Shown one piece after another: positions 9,017 to 18,295 of a stretch of DNA of 64,000 bases (positions are counted from its first letter, which is position 1; each line of letters begins with the position of its first letter). The position numbers were made by a program, and so were the translations under genes. The notes under the pieces are model-generated. The model had not been told where the DNA came from, ran no database searches, and saw only the letters and a program-made list of their open reading frames with translations. This DNA comes from Gammaproteobacteria bacterium (GTDB lineage Bacteria; Pseudomonadota; Gammaproteobacteria; Eutrophobiales; Eutrophobiaceae). Location: positions 60,606 through 124,605 of the forward strand of contig JAJDUB010000070.1 of assembly GCA_022826885.1 (NCBI GenBank). Reading direction: 5' to 3'.

Positions 9017-10228
9017 TTGATCTTTTTACCCAAAGATTACCACGATCCTGAACCTGTTGATGTCAACGCCCCCGCGACACGCTGGCTGACCTACCTGATT
9101 TTTGCAACCAGCCTCACTGTCTACTATATGTTGCCCATCTGGGCAGGCGTATTCACTGAGGTATTTAGTTTTAACAGTAGACAGGTCGGTCTGTTGTTAT
9201 CAGCTGACATGACGGCCAATACCATCGCCGCGTTCAGCGCCCGCTACTGGATACATCGCTGCCACTGGCGCAGGGTGTTTCCCTTCGCCGTGTTGTTAAC
9301 CGTCATTCCAAATCTGCTGTGTGGTATGGCGGAAAGTTTTGAAGTGTTCCTGGCGTATCGTTATGTGGCCGGATTGGGTGCGGGAATGATGGGTGTATTC
9401 ATGTATGCCACCATACGCGCGGCGAAGAATCCGGACCGGGAGTTTGCCTATGCCATGGCATTGCAGGTATTTGTCGGCGCGCTGTGCCTGAATGGCGCGT
9501 CCTGGCTGTGGATGACATGGAGCGCGGCATCAGTTTTCATCATGACCGGGCTGGTAGCTCTTTTACCCATGATGTGCTACCACGCCCTACCACGCTCAAA
9601 TCCTTTAACGGGAAACCCCGGTAGTGACAATAAGCTGAGCAATTCGTCTGCCGTGATAAGCCGCACTGCCTTATTCGGCTTAATGGCGGTTGGATTATTC
9701 TTTGCGTCCATGAACAGCATCTGGTCGTTCATGGAACGGCTGGGGGATGCCGAAGGGTTCGCGACGGAATTTATTGCATTTACCCTGTCCATCTCCCTGC
9801 TGTTCAGTTTCGCTGGCGCCCTGGTCCCTGCATGGTTGGCCGGTCGGATGAAGCGTATCATAACTATCTCAGTCGGTTATGTGTGTTTATTCGTCGCCAT
9901 TTTCGCAATTGGCCGGCATCCTGCAGCCACAACCTATCTGGCGGCGCTATGCGTCTACAATTTTTTTTACAGTTTTGTTATCCCGTTTCAGAACGGCTGG
10001 GTAGCCAGTCTCGATCGGAGCGGACGTACTATTGTTCTTTTACCCGTACTACAGGGTATCGGTATTGCTACCGGGCCGGTACTGGCTGGACTTGTAGTAG
10101 TTGATAATCACTATGCCAATGTTATCCATGTCAGTATGATCCTGCTGTTGCTCAGTTATTTGCTGTTTTTCCACATGCATAAACGAACGCAAGTCATACC
10201 TGCCGGTCCAGGGGCAGGCAAACCATGA
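9017..10228 (+). CDS. Major facilitator superfamily transporter
   Basis: The 403-aa, about 12-helix protein begins with a short cytosolic tail and an MFS-like first helix (LTYLIFATSLTVYYMLPIWAG). A basic loop follows TM2 (RYWIHRCHWRRVF), with a glycine-rich TM4/5 region (YRYVAGLGAGMMGVFM). It starts at a TTG with AAAGG 6 nt upstream; no in-frame ATG gives a complete first helix. The C-terminus overlaps the opposing MFS gene by 35 bp. As last gene of the catabolic run it probably imports that pathway's substrate, but the substrate is unknown. Confidence 0.85.
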   Translation: MIFLPKDYHDPEPVDVNAPATRWLTYLIFATSLTVYYMLPIWAGVFTEVFSFNSRQVGLLLSADMTANTIAAFSARYWIHRCHWRRVFPFAVLLTVIPNLLCGMAESFEVFLAYRYVAGLGAGMMGVFMYATIRAAKNPDREFAYAMALQVFVGALCLNGASWLWMTWSAASVFIMTGLVALLPMMCYHALPRSNPLTGNPGSDNKLSNSSAVISRTALFGLMAVGLFFASMNSIWSFMERLGDAEGFATEFIAFTLSISLLFSFAGALVPAWLAGRMKRIITISVGYVCLFVAIFAIGRHPAATTYLAALCVYNFFYSFVIPFQNGWVASLDRSGRTIVLLPVLQGIGIATGPVLAGLVVVDNHYANVIHVSMILLLLSYLLFFHMHKRTQVIPAGPGAGKP

Positions 10229-11327
10229 TGAGCAGCGGGATTGCGACGATACCGCCCAGGGCCGCCAGCCAGCCGACCGCGGCCAGGCCGAACGCCTCGA
10301 CTACCATGCCGCCGGCGAACCCGCCGGCGCCGAAACTGAAGATCTCTACTGCCACCACCGCGGCGGACAGGCGCCCACTGCTTTCCAGGGCCGCGCCAGT
10401 ACCGATCAAAAACGGTATGAACAACGCCTGGAACACCTGAAAGCTCAGCAGGCAGATCACATAGACAACAGCGATGCCGGGATTGGCCATGAAATAGCAA
10501 CAGATGGCGACCAGTACCGTACAGACGACAAAAGGCAGCGTCCTGCCGTAGCGCGTGCCCAGCCAGCCCGCAAACAGTGAACCGGCAATGGACGCAATCA
10601 TGGTGCAGGCAAAATAAAACCCGATCTCATGGCTTGTCAGGTTAACGGCCAGTCCCATGCGCTCGCCGAAGGCCCAGGCCGCGCCCATACCGATCATCAG
10701 GAATACCTCGGCGGTAAACAGTAGAAAAGCGGCTACGCTTAATATGGCATCCGGCCCGGCGGCGGCCCTTTTTTTCTTCTTCAGCGGTGTATCGGGCAGG
10801 GCAAAAAGCAACGGTATGCACACCAGAACGACGATAGCCAGGCTCAGGAAAACGCCTTTATGGTACCCGTACCCGGTCATATACGGCGAAGCCAGGTAGA
10901 GCGCGCCGCCTACCAGGTAAACCAGTCCGAACGCATAGCCGGCGGTACGCTCTGGCTCCCTGAAATTCGCAGCAATAGTTACCGTTGCCGCCGCATTGGC
11001 GAGACCCGCGCCAAAACCGACGAGACAACGCAATGCCGTCAAAACGCCGTACCCGGTAACCAGTGCGGAGGCTACCTGGCCTGCTACTATCAGGGCAGCG
11101 CCAATCAGCGCGTATCTCAGCGCCGACGTTTTCAAGGGGTTAATCGCAACGAATATGAGACCGGCCCCCAGCGCGGAAAATTCCAGTGTCGCCAGAAAAC
11201 CGATTGCGGCCTCCCCCAGGCCCAAGCCGTCGATCATGGCCCCGATCTGCACCGGCATCAACAGCAGGCCGAGGACACTGATAAACTTGCCGGTAGCTAC
11301 CGCCAGGAATAATTTGTCAGTCCGCAT
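10194..11327 (-). CDS. Major facilitator superfamily transporter
   Basis: The 377-aa membrane protein has about 12 predicted helices, a central basic loop (TPLKKKKRAA, near residue 190) and Ala/Gly-rich helices (GFGAGLANAAATVTIAANF). It lies 10 nt after the IclR regulator on the same strand, so the pair is probably one transcript. It is convergent with the MFS gene at 9017, with a 35-bp tail overlap. The substrate is unknown. Helix packing resembles the aromatic-acid or sugar:H+ families, but nothing decides between them. Confidence 0.85.
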   Translation of the reverse strand: MRTDKLFLAVATGKFISVLGLLLMPVQIGAMIDGLGLGEAAIGFLATLEFSALGAGLIFVAINPLKTSALRYALIGAALIVAGQVASALVTGYGVLTALRCLVGFGAGLANAAATVTIAANFREPERTAGYAFGLVYLVGGALYLASPYMTGYGYHKGVFLSLAIVVLVCIPLLFALPDTPLKKKKRAAAGPDAILSVAAFLLFTAEVFLMIGMGAAWAFGERMGLAVNLTSHEIGFYFACTMIASIAGSLFAGWLGTRYGRTLPFVVCTVLVAICCYFMANPGIAVVYVICLLSFQVFQALFIPFLIGTGAALESSGRLSAAVVAVEIFSFGAGGFAGGMVVEAFGLAAVGWLAALGGIVAIPLLIMVCLPLDRQV

Positions 11328-11337
11328 ATTTTAATAA

Positions 11338-12117
11338 TTAATAAATTAAATGCTTGTCGGGCAGCAACTGACCTATCCTCTGCGCTACATTGAATAATTC
11401 AGGCAGGTAGTTATCGATATTCCGGTCGTTGATGCGGGCTACATTGCCACCGAAAGTTACTGCAGCGATCGGATGTTTATCAACGTTGAAAATCGGCGCC
11501 GCCAGCGTATACAGGCCGACTTCGAGTTCTCCGTCAACACGGGCATATCCCTGCCGCTTTACCAGTTCCAGTTCCTTGATTAAATCCGCTCGGGTGGCAA
11601 TCGACTTCGGCGTGTAGCGCTTGAGCCTGACATTCCCCAGGTACGCATCGAGTTTTTCCGTGTCCTGGTGCGCCAGCATCACCCTTCCGGCAGCCGAAAT
11701 ACAGGCCGGCATGTGTGTCCCGGGATAAAACGTCACCTGGTCGAAACGATCGAACGAGCTGTGGGCTATACTGACAATATCCTGACCATCCAGTACCGAG
11801 ATCGCGCACGTTTCCCCAACCTTCTTGCTTGCGGCATTGATAATCGGTTGGACCACATCGCCAATCTGCATGGAAGCCAGGTAAGAAAAACCCAGGTCGA
11901 GCATTTTTGGCGACAACCGGAACCACTTGCCGTCGCTGGCCACATACCCCAGGGAAGTCAGGGTCAATAGTACCCTCCTGGCCGTCGCCCGCGTCAAACC
12001 GGTTTTTGCGGCCACGTCCGCCGGAGACATTTCAACATCTTCAGCGTCAAACGCCGTGATGACTTTCATGCAGCGTGCGATTGAGCCGATGAAGTCTTTC
12101 GAGTCTTTTGAAATCAT
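11338..12117 (-). CDS. IclR-family transcriptional regulator
   Basis: The 259-aa protein has an N-terminal winged helix-turn-helix (SIARCMKVITAFDAEDVEMS...DVAAKTGLTRATARRVLLTLTSLGYV, residues about 11-60). The C-terminal IclR ligand domain includes GYARVDGELEVGLYTLAAPIF and AAVTFGGNVAR. Members with this layout (PcaR, PobR, PcaU types) sense aromatic or organic acids and control nearby catabolic genes. It likely controls the adjacent MFS gene and perhaps the run at 2754-10228. It lies 66 bp downstream of the brxL stop, so it marks the left border of the defence island. Confidence 0.9.
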   Translation of the reverse strand: MISKDSKDFIGSIARCMKVITAFDAEDVEMSPADVAAKTGLTRATARRVLLTLTSLGYVASDGKWFRLSPKMLDLGFSYLASMQIGDVVQPIINAASKKVGETCAISVLDGQDIVSIAHSSFDRFDQVTFYPGTHMPACISAAGRVMLAHQDTEKLDAYLGNVRLKRYTPKSIATRADLIKELELVKRQGYARVDGELEVGLYTLAAPIFNVDKHPIAAVTFGGNVARINDRNIDNYLPELFNVAQRIGQLLPDKHLIY

Positions 12118-12183
12118 GTAATCAGATGGTGAGAGTGGTGGTTTTCGGATTTTATTCTATTTAGACACGGGCCTTAATTCGGA

Positions 12184-14229
12184 TTACTCCACCATTGCCT
12201 TCAACAGGGCATCCCTACCATCGGAATAAAATTGAATGTCAATTTTGGTAGCCATGTCATCGGACAAATCATAGAGTTGCCGACGGCAAGTAACTGGTAT
12301 CAATAGTGCGGACGCACCTTTTTCAACCGCAGTCTCGGCAATCGTAACGGGGTTGTGAACAGGCTCGATAGAGCCACCCAGATTAATTTCTCCAACGATG
12401 ATGAGACCTCCACGCACGCTTTTCTTCAATAAAGCAGTACATAGCGCGATGAGTGATGCCATGCCGAGTTTCGTACCGGACTTGGACGCATCGAAGGCTC
12501 GGAGTTGCGCAGTGAATTCGTGGTGTCGAGGTTCCTTGTCGCCGACCAATTGCATTGACCGCGCGTAAAGGTTTTGCTCGGCGTAGCCCATACTTTCCCT
12601 GAAGGCGGGGGGCACGGGCTTGTTGAGTATCTTGACACCAGTGCCCGGGCCTTCATTGATCTCAATGCGGTAGAGCCCCGGGTGTTCTTCACCGCCACCC
12701 GGCGAGATGGTCCAGACCTGACCCGGTTCAATGGGATCGCTGCCAATGCTGTTTTCGCTTTGCAGTTCCGGCGTCGAGACAAACTTTTCCACGCCATCGT
12801 CGCCCATTGCGTAGCTGAAGTGGGTGTTACGGAATTCCGCCGCGCCGATGCGTTTCTGCTGTTCTTTGACGCGACGTCTTGCCTCCATGGCGATATGGAC
12901 GGCCCACTCGATGTCCTCGTCGGCCACCTCGCCCTCGCCGGGATGGAGAAGCTTGAGTAGCCCACTCACAGTTTTGTTGACCGCATTTGTATCGCGGCCC
13001 GACAGAGCGCCACCGAAAAACACCCGGCCTTGCAGTACACCGACACGGCTTTGATTGCGGAGTTGACTCCAGCACTCGGACAAGAAATCGCTCACAAGAC
13101 CGAAGTGATTCGTCAAAAGCTCCCTGCTGATTTTGGGCACATCCCAGCCAGGCACATATGCGTGGATTCGATCCATGAATGCTGTGTCGTCTTTCATCTC
13201 GGGGGGCATGGGGCCAAACAGGTGACCAATGCGCTGCTGGTGTTCAACATCCACATCGAAGTTCCCAACCAGGACGATGCTGCCATCGGCACGGATGCTT
13301 TCCTTGCCACGGCTGAATTCGCCGGCCTCCATGTATCCCTTCAGGATGTTCACACCATCTTTCTGATCGAAGGAGATGCCGGACACCTCATCGAAGCAGA
13401 CCACATCGTATTGGCAGACCAATCCGCGCTGGCCGGTTGCGTTGTTGACGAACAATTTGGCAACTGTTGCTTTGCCACCGGAAATCAAGTGAGCATACGG
13501 AGAAACCTGCTGGAAGAGATGGCTTTTGCCAGTTCCCCTGGGCCCGAGTTCCACCAGGTTGTAATTTCTCTCGACAAAAGGAACCATTCGCAGTATCAAG
13601 ACATCGCGTTGCCGCAAAGATAATCCATTTGGCTCAATGCCGACGGAGCGAAGCAGAAACTCAATCCACTCACCGGTAGTGAAGGACTTGCGGGTCTCTG
13701 CCAGGATATCGAGCACATCCCGTTTGGATAGCTGGATTTCCCGGAGCGACGCAACACCGAAGGGTCTTCCTTTACTCTCCTGCGCGATAGACGCATCATA
13801 GTTCAGACTGATTTCGGCATAGAAGCCGCCTGTCAGCATCCGCTCATGTTCGTTCACCAGTTCGGGGCTGATGCGGACATCGGTCAGCCGCAAGCTCGGT
13901 AGTGTTGCGATGTAGGAGTCGGTTTTCGCATCCAAGCGAGCGGTAATGAGGTCGATGATTTTGATCTCGCCATTTTCCCTGGTCCGGGCCTTGAAGAGTT
14001 CTTCTTCCCCGGCTTTGACCGTTCTTGATTTGAGTTGCCTTTGGACGATCTCAAGACCCTCATCGATCTCGTCCTGCTCGGTGCTGGCGCAATATCGGCC
14101 GAGTAGAAACTCGACTACGTACGTTGGCACCGGAAATTGACGGCTGAACGTTCGAACCAAATCCTTTCGAACTAAGTACCCGTCGAGCGAGGTAGCCGCC
14201 TTTTTGTCGATCTGGTCCATTTCAATCAT
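12184..14229 (-). CDS. brxL: BREX type 1 protein BrxL (Lon-like AAA+ ATPase)
   Basis: The 681-aa protein matches the BREX Lon-like family. The Walker A GPRGTGKSH is at about residues 229-237 and the Walker B VVCFDEV at about 276-282, with a C-terminal Lon-type domain ending ALLIPVTCRRQLYDL. The position of the Lon serine (GPSAG in true Lon) reads GTKLG, and the lysine helix lacks the expected Lys, so peptidase activity is not expected. This agrees with reports that BrxL is a DNA-binding AAA+ ring rather than a protease. It is the last gene of the locus; its ATG overlaps the pglZ stop by 4 nt (ATGA), which suggests translational coupling. Confidence 0.95.
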   Translation of the reverse strand: MIEMDQIDKKAATSLDGYLVRKDLVRTFSRQFPVPTYVVEFLLGRYCASTEQDEIDEGLEIVQRQLKSRTVKAGEEELFKARTRENGEIKIIDLITARLDAKTDSYIATLPSLRLTDVRISPELVNEHERMLTGGFYAEISLNYDASIAQESKGRPFGVASLREIQLSKRDVLDILAETRKSFTTGEWIEFLLRSVGIEPNGLSLRQRDVLILRMVPFVERNYNLVELGPRGTGKSHLFQQVSPYAHLISGGKATVAKLFVNNATGQRGLVCQYDVVCFDEVSGISFDQKDGVNILKGYMEAGEFSRGKESIRADGSIVLVGNFDVDVEHQQRIGHLFGPMPPEMKDDTAFMDRIHAYVPGWDVPKISRELLTNHFGLVSDFLSECWSQLRNQSRVGVLQGRVFFGGALSGRDTNAVNKTVSGLLKLLHPGEGEVADEDIEWAVHIAMEARRRVKEQQKRIGAAEFRNTHFSYAMGDDGVEKFVSTPELQSENSIGSDPIEPGQVWTISPGGGEEHPGLYRIEINEGPGTGVKILNKPVPPAFRESMGYAEQNLYARSMQLVGDKEPRHHEFTAQLRAFDASKSGTKLGMASLIALCTALLKKSVRGGLIIVGEINLGGSIEPVHNPVTIAETAVEKGASALLIPVTCRRQLYDLSDDMATKIDIQFYSDGRDALLKAMVE

Positions 14230-16571
14230 GAATTATCTCCACCTATTACCGTGGCGATTTGCGCAACCAGCGATCCATCAGTATCAATCAGTACAACTGT
14301 TGCTTCACGCCCCTCCATGTCCTCGTTCTCGACGACCACGGAGGCTGTTCCCTTGTCTTGAAGGAGCTTAACGCCGACGACCACACTGGATGAAGAATTG
14401 CCGGCTTGGCTGCGAACATCAAGTGATAAGTCCGAGAAGTTGCCATCCACGGCAACAGTGCAGCGCAAACCTTTCCACACCACGTCCGTAAATTCGACAG
14501 ATGCCGCTGCCTGGGCAGATGCGCCTCGCGTTACCGTCAACTGCAGTGTCAGGCACTCTTGCAGGCTCAGGCCGCCATGGGTGTACTCTTCCCCTTTCTT
14601 GAAACAGCACACGCCATCAGCGAGGGCAAAATACTGGTTTGGATTCCAATACCATGGATAAAGCCGCTCCTCGGTCGAGGCGCCCGGCTTCAATGAGGCG
14701 CAGCGTCCCCATTTGCTTTCCACCAGTGCGCTGGGAAGTTCGATTTTTGGCAATCCTCCAGGTAGCAACAACCAGCCGTGATCCGTCACAACCCTAACGC
14801 GCTTCCAACCTGCCGCCAACAGTCCCATGATACGGTCTCTGATTTCCATAATCAGATCATCGATGTGCTTGGCTAGTTTCCATCCGCGGTCATGACCTTC
14901 GTGGTCGATGTTCCCAAATTCACACCATGCTCTGCCCTGGCCATCGCCATCAGTATAGTGTTCAAGGATCGACCATCCCGCCTCGGTCAATAACTTCTTC
15001 AGATGGTAACCTCCCTTTAATGACTGACCGGTATCCGCTACCGAAGGCTCGAAATCAGGGCTGCCATCCACATCCCGAATCTTGTCTCTCACTGGGGTAA
15101 CTGCCGCCTTGCCTGTAGCAGTTACGCTAGGTAGGGCCGCCCAGGTCGGTTCCTCGGAGACCTCAAGCCCACATGTATCCAGGTACTCGACCAGACGCTT
15201 TCCGGCATCGAAACGGAGTCCGTCGACGAACAGAACGCAGTCCCCGGGGCTGAAAGGCGTTTCCTTAACCGTCAGGTAGGTGCCTCCCGGGTAGGATGCG
15301 TTATCAACCAGTTTCTGGAGATAGCGGGCTGATTCTTCCACCCACGGCAAGTAAACGGATCGGATGGCGGTTGCCACGGCTTCAAAGTCAGCAGGACTAT
15401 CCACCTGGGCCAAGGCCCGAATCACTCCGTCATCGACCCGCCACCCTTGACTGCGATAACCCGTTGCGAGATCGTCCACCGAACCTGCAGCAAGGCTGTT
15501 TTTCGTGCTTTCGGCAATGGTCGCCAAGTGTTCCAATGCGCAGGCCAAAGGGGCTTCGTCCAGTTCGGCCCAGACCAAATCACGCCTGTGGCCGTGCTGT
15601 TTTTCCAACTCTTCAATCCTGGTTCTCGCTTCGTGCGGGGGCACTTTGTCAAGGGTCGTAAGTCTATGGCAAAGTTCTTTTTCTTGGATGTCATTCCATT
15701 GAGGCCAGCCCTCAGCCCCCTGCTCATCTTTGAACAGGTCAAATTCTGGCGGCTGACACCTTCTGATTTGAGCGGGGATGTTCGGATAGTGCTGAGGAGC
15801 CTCGCAGTAACGCTCCCAAACAGCCTGCCACGGGCCTTCGTGGTTTGCGAGCCTAGCGCTCCCGGCCAGAACGCCTTCGTTCCGGGGGTTGAAAGCCAGT
15901 TGGGATTTGCAGACCTCGACAAAGGCTTTCCATTCGTTCTCGCCACGACTTGCCTGGAAGGCATCCCCCTGATCGAGCCATTGCAGCAGGTCGCGAATTG
16001 GGTCACCCGTCAACAGGGTGTTGAAGTAGTCCTTGTCCAGGCGCTTGCCTTTCAGTAAGGCGACATCCTCGTCAAGAAGCCGACGCAACGCAAGCTGCAT
16101 TGCAATTTTGGCATCGTTGTCCTGGGCTACATCAAGCCCAAGCCCACCTTGATCTGATTTTAGATAGGCCAGGACCGTCCAGTCCTTGGCATTTATTTGT
16201 GACCAGATCACGCCTCGGTATTGCAACTCGGCAAGCGGCTTCAAGTGATCCGGGCAGCTTTCGATTGCTCGCAGGTCCTGGCGGCTGACGCCTGGGAGAT
16301 AAAAAATTGGCGTCCGGTCCTCAGGCGGAGATACATCCGGAACCTGACCGGCAATCACGCAACGTAACCAGAGGGCAGGCCCGATACGCTTTTCGGGCGC
16401 ATAGTCACCCAGGGTCATGAGTTCAGGCAGTTCGGCCTGAAGAACGGGTATGGCAGCCTCCCACTGACGGTCACGATCCGGCCAGAGAATACAGGCCGGA
16501 GCTACCTGAACCTCGGGATTGAAGACTGCGGCATCACGGACTGCTTTCAGGAGATGATCGAGCAATCTCAT
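14226..16571 (-). CDS. pglZ: BREX type 1 protein PglZ (alkaline-phosphatase superfamily)
   Basis: The 781-aa protein carries the PglZ metal-binding signatures: VLFVDGLRFD around residue 450 and VRVVTDHGW around residue 595, as in the alkaline-phosphatase/phosphodiesterase fold. PglZ is the core hallmark of BREX and Pgl systems and is needed for phage exclusion; its substrate is not firmly known. The N-terminus (LLDHLLKAVRDAAVFNP) is the usual start for type 1 proteins. It lies 3 nt after the DUF4276 gene and overlaps brxL by 4 nt. The pglZ-brxL order is the canonical end of a type 1 locus. Confidence 0.95.
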   Translation of the reverse strand: MRLLDHLLKAVRDAAVFNPEVQVAPACILWPDRDRQWEAAIPVLQAELPELMTLGDYAPEKRIGPALWLRCVIAGQVPDVSPPEDRTPIFYLPGVSRQDLRAIESCPDHLKPLAELQYRGVIWSQINAKDWTVLAYLKSDQGGLGLDVAQDNDAKIAMQLALRRLLDEDVALLKGKRLDKDYFNTLLTGDPIRDLLQWLDQGDAFQASRGENEWKAFVEVCKSQLAFNPRNEGVLAGSARLANHEGPWQAVWERYCEAPQHYPNIPAQIRRCQPPEFDLFKDEQGAEGWPQWNDIQEKELCHRLTTLDKVPPHEARTRIEELEKQHGHRRDLVWAELDEAPLACALEHLATIAESTKNSLAAGSVDDLATGYRSQGWRVDDGVIRALAQVDSPADFEAVATAIRSVYLPWVEESARYLQKLVDNASYPGGTYLTVKETPFSPGDCVLFVDGLRFDAGKRLVEYLDTCGLEVSEEPTWAALPSVTATGKAAVTPVRDKIRDVDGSPDFEPSVADTGQSLKGGYHLKKLLTEAGWSILEHYTDGDGQGRAWCEFGNIDHEGHDRGWKLAKHIDDLIMEIRDRIMGLLAAGWKRVRVVTDHGWLLLPGGLPKIELPSALVESKWGRCASLKPGASTEERLYPWYWNPNQYFALADGVCCFKKGEEYTHGGLSLQECLTLQLTVTRGASAQAAASVEFTDVVWKGLRCTVAVDGNFSDLSLDVRSQAGNSSSSVVVGVKLLQDKGTASVVVENEDMEGREATVVLIDTDGSLVAQIATVIGGDNS

Positions 16572-16574
16572 GTG

Positions 16575-17213
16575 TTATCTCAAGGCTTCAAGTTGCTTTA
16601 CCCAGGCATCAAACAACGGGCATTCTCCACGAATGATGTCCAGACCGATGTCCAGGGCAATCAGGGAGCCGTGAGCAACTTTATCATAGGCGTCACAGAC
16701 TGCTAGGATTCGCTTGGAAGGGGCAGTATCCCGGTTGTCATTAATATGTTCTGGCGAAGCAAAATTATTCTTGACACTATTTAATGTTTCTACAATATAG
16801 GCATCATCAAACCACTTGGCGAAAGCAGTGGGGTCACTAAACAGCAAACTTTCAAATTCATGCACTACAATATTTGAAATGAAGTTACGCCGGTCTATGT
16901 CTTCCTTAAATGCACCTTCAACAGCTTTAGCTCTAGCGAACGAGTCTCCTGTTGACGTCATCGCCGGAAAGTCACTGGGGAGTCCATAGAAATCCAGCAT
17001 GGTTGTCACCCAGGCAGTGTTGTCCTCCTTACATTTTCTTTCAACTTGTCGTTTGATCTTGGCATAAGATGAAACTCCTCCTTTTCCTTGTGGCCCCGTG
17101 CGAATTATGATTGGTGTAAGCCAGATATTCATACGCTGAAAATACGGCTGAAGAACTTCCCGAACGAATACATCCTCGGTCTGCCCCTCGCAAAAAACAT
17201 GCACACGGGTCAT
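16575..17213 (-). CDS. DUF4276 protein, TOPRIM-like putative nuclease partner of the upstream ATPase
   Basis: The 212-aa protein opens with MTRVHVFCEGQTEDVFVREV, with the acidic EGQTE strand-helix of TOPRIM-like folds, and contains MLDFYGLPSDFP and the family hallmark VHEFESLLFSDP. DUF4276 proteins are commonly encoded next to SMC/ABC-like ATPases, as here. The layout resembles PARIS (AriA ATPase plus AriB TOPRIM nuclease) and OLD-type two-gene systems, in which the ATPase senses phage and licenses the nuclease; applying this here is inference. Its ATG overlaps the ATPase stop by 4 nt, and pglZ starts 3 nt after its stop, so it is embedded in the BREX transcript. Confidence 0.85.
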   Translation of the reverse strand: MTRVHVFCEGQTEDVFVREVLQPYFQRMNIWLTPIIIRTGPQGKGGVSSYAKIKRQVERKCKEDNTAWVTTMLDFYGLPSDFPAMTSTGDSFARAKAVEGAFKEDIDRRNFISNIVVHEFESLLFSDPTAFAKWFDDAYIVETLNSVKNNFASPEHINDNRDTAPSKRILAVCDAYDKVAHGSLIALDIGLDIIRGECPLFDAWVKQLEALR

Positions 17214-18295
17214 CGTGTCGGCCTCCCACCCAGAACATTCTTCTGCCAGAGTTCGCTCAGCGAATACTCATTGAGCCAACTTTCCAATGCCTCGGAGTTA
17301 AGTCTATGAAGATGAGAAACCCCCTCAGTTCGGTCAGCCACAATTACATCATCTGGCGAGAACTCATTCAGAAGATCCGTGGACTGAGTCGAAACGATGA
17401 TCTGACGTGTTTTGGAAGTAGAGCGCATAAGAGATGCGAGCAGATTGATTGCGAATGGGTGCAATCCGAGTTCCGGCTCATCGATTAGTATGGTTTGTGG
17501 TTGAAATTTCTCAGGCTGCAACAACACGGTAGCCAAGCAGATAAACCGCAGGGTGCCGTCAGAAAGAAGATGGGATTTGAAGGGCACGTCTTCACCTTCT
17601 TCTGTCCACTCCAGTTCAATTTGATCTTTATTGTCTGGTTGGGGTCGAAGTAAAAAGTCCCCGAAGAACGGAGCAACCAAACGTATCGTTTTTACAATTC
17701 GTGTGTAGTGTAATGAATACTGATCTTTAAGTAACGAAAGAAAGGCGGCCAGATTACGGGCATCCGGGCGCAGGTAAAGATTATCATTGAGTCCATGTCT
17801 CTGTTTTACTAAAGCGCTATCACTAGTGTCATGAAAATGATAAAGGCGCCAACTTTTCATTGCAGGTACTGTGAATTTATATATGCGCGTATTGAGCTTC
17901 TGTGACTCTACTTCGGATTCAAAGTGCCCGGAGCTGATATGCCAGTTCCCTCGAACGTTCCACCAGAAATTTTCCTCAGCAAACATCATGCGATTATCCT
18001 GGGTCGGTTCCAGCATGAAATTGTAACCGTTATTACCAAAATAAAGCTCTGCGCTCAGATTTTCCGTATTCTTCCGGCCAAAATGCAGTAATGCATCCGG
18101 TCCACCTTGCTTGCTTACATAGAGCTGTAGTTTGCCTTCCAGCATCTGTTGGATCAGGCGAAAAAAGCCAATAAAGTTGGATTTTCCGGCTCCATTAGGG
18201 CCAATCAAAACATTCAGCTCTTTCAGTTCCACGTCACACTCTCGTATAGACTTAAAGCCTAGTAACTTGATTCGGGATAGTTGATACTGATTCAT
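17210..18295 (-). CDS. SMC/ABC-like AAA ATPase (AAA_15/AAA_21 type), BREX passenger gene
   Basis: The ATG at 18295 is preceded by ACAGGAGGAGCAAAC, a strong ribosome site. The longer frame from 18325 is rejected because those 10 codons are an out-of-frame reading of the pglX-tail relic. The 361-aa product has Walker A GPNGAGKSN (about residues 32-40), an ABC-type signature SDGTLR near 245, Walker B TILIDEPELGLHP near 272, and STQSTDLLNEF in the H-loop region. This is the OLD/AriA-like 'ATPase without long coiled coil' architecture. It overlaps the DUF4276 gene by ATGA, so the two probably act together. Base composition looks more AT-rich than the neighbouring metabolic genes. Confidence 0.9.
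   Translation of the reverse strand: MNQYQLSRIKLLGFKSIRECDVELKELNVLIGPNGAGKSNFIGFFRLIQQMLEGKLQLYVSKQGGPDALLHFGRKNTENLSAELYFGNNGYNFMLEPTQDNRMMFAEENFWWNVRGNWHISSGHFESEVESQKLNTRIYKFTVPAMKSWRLYHFHDTSDSALVKQRHGLNDNLYLRPDARNLAAFLSLLKDQYSLHYTRIVKTIRLVAPFFGDFLLRPQPDNKDQIELEWTEEGEDVPFKSHLLSDGTLRFICLATVLLQPEKFQPQTILIDEPELGLHPFAINLLASLMRSTSKTRQIIVSTQSTDLLNEFSPDDVIVADRTEGVSHLHRLNSEALESWLNEYSLSELWQKNVLGGRPTR

Noticed and set aside
12184..14229. A functional Lon protease
   Set aside because: The Ser-Lys dyad is not visible and the gene context is BREX, so the BrxL call fits better.
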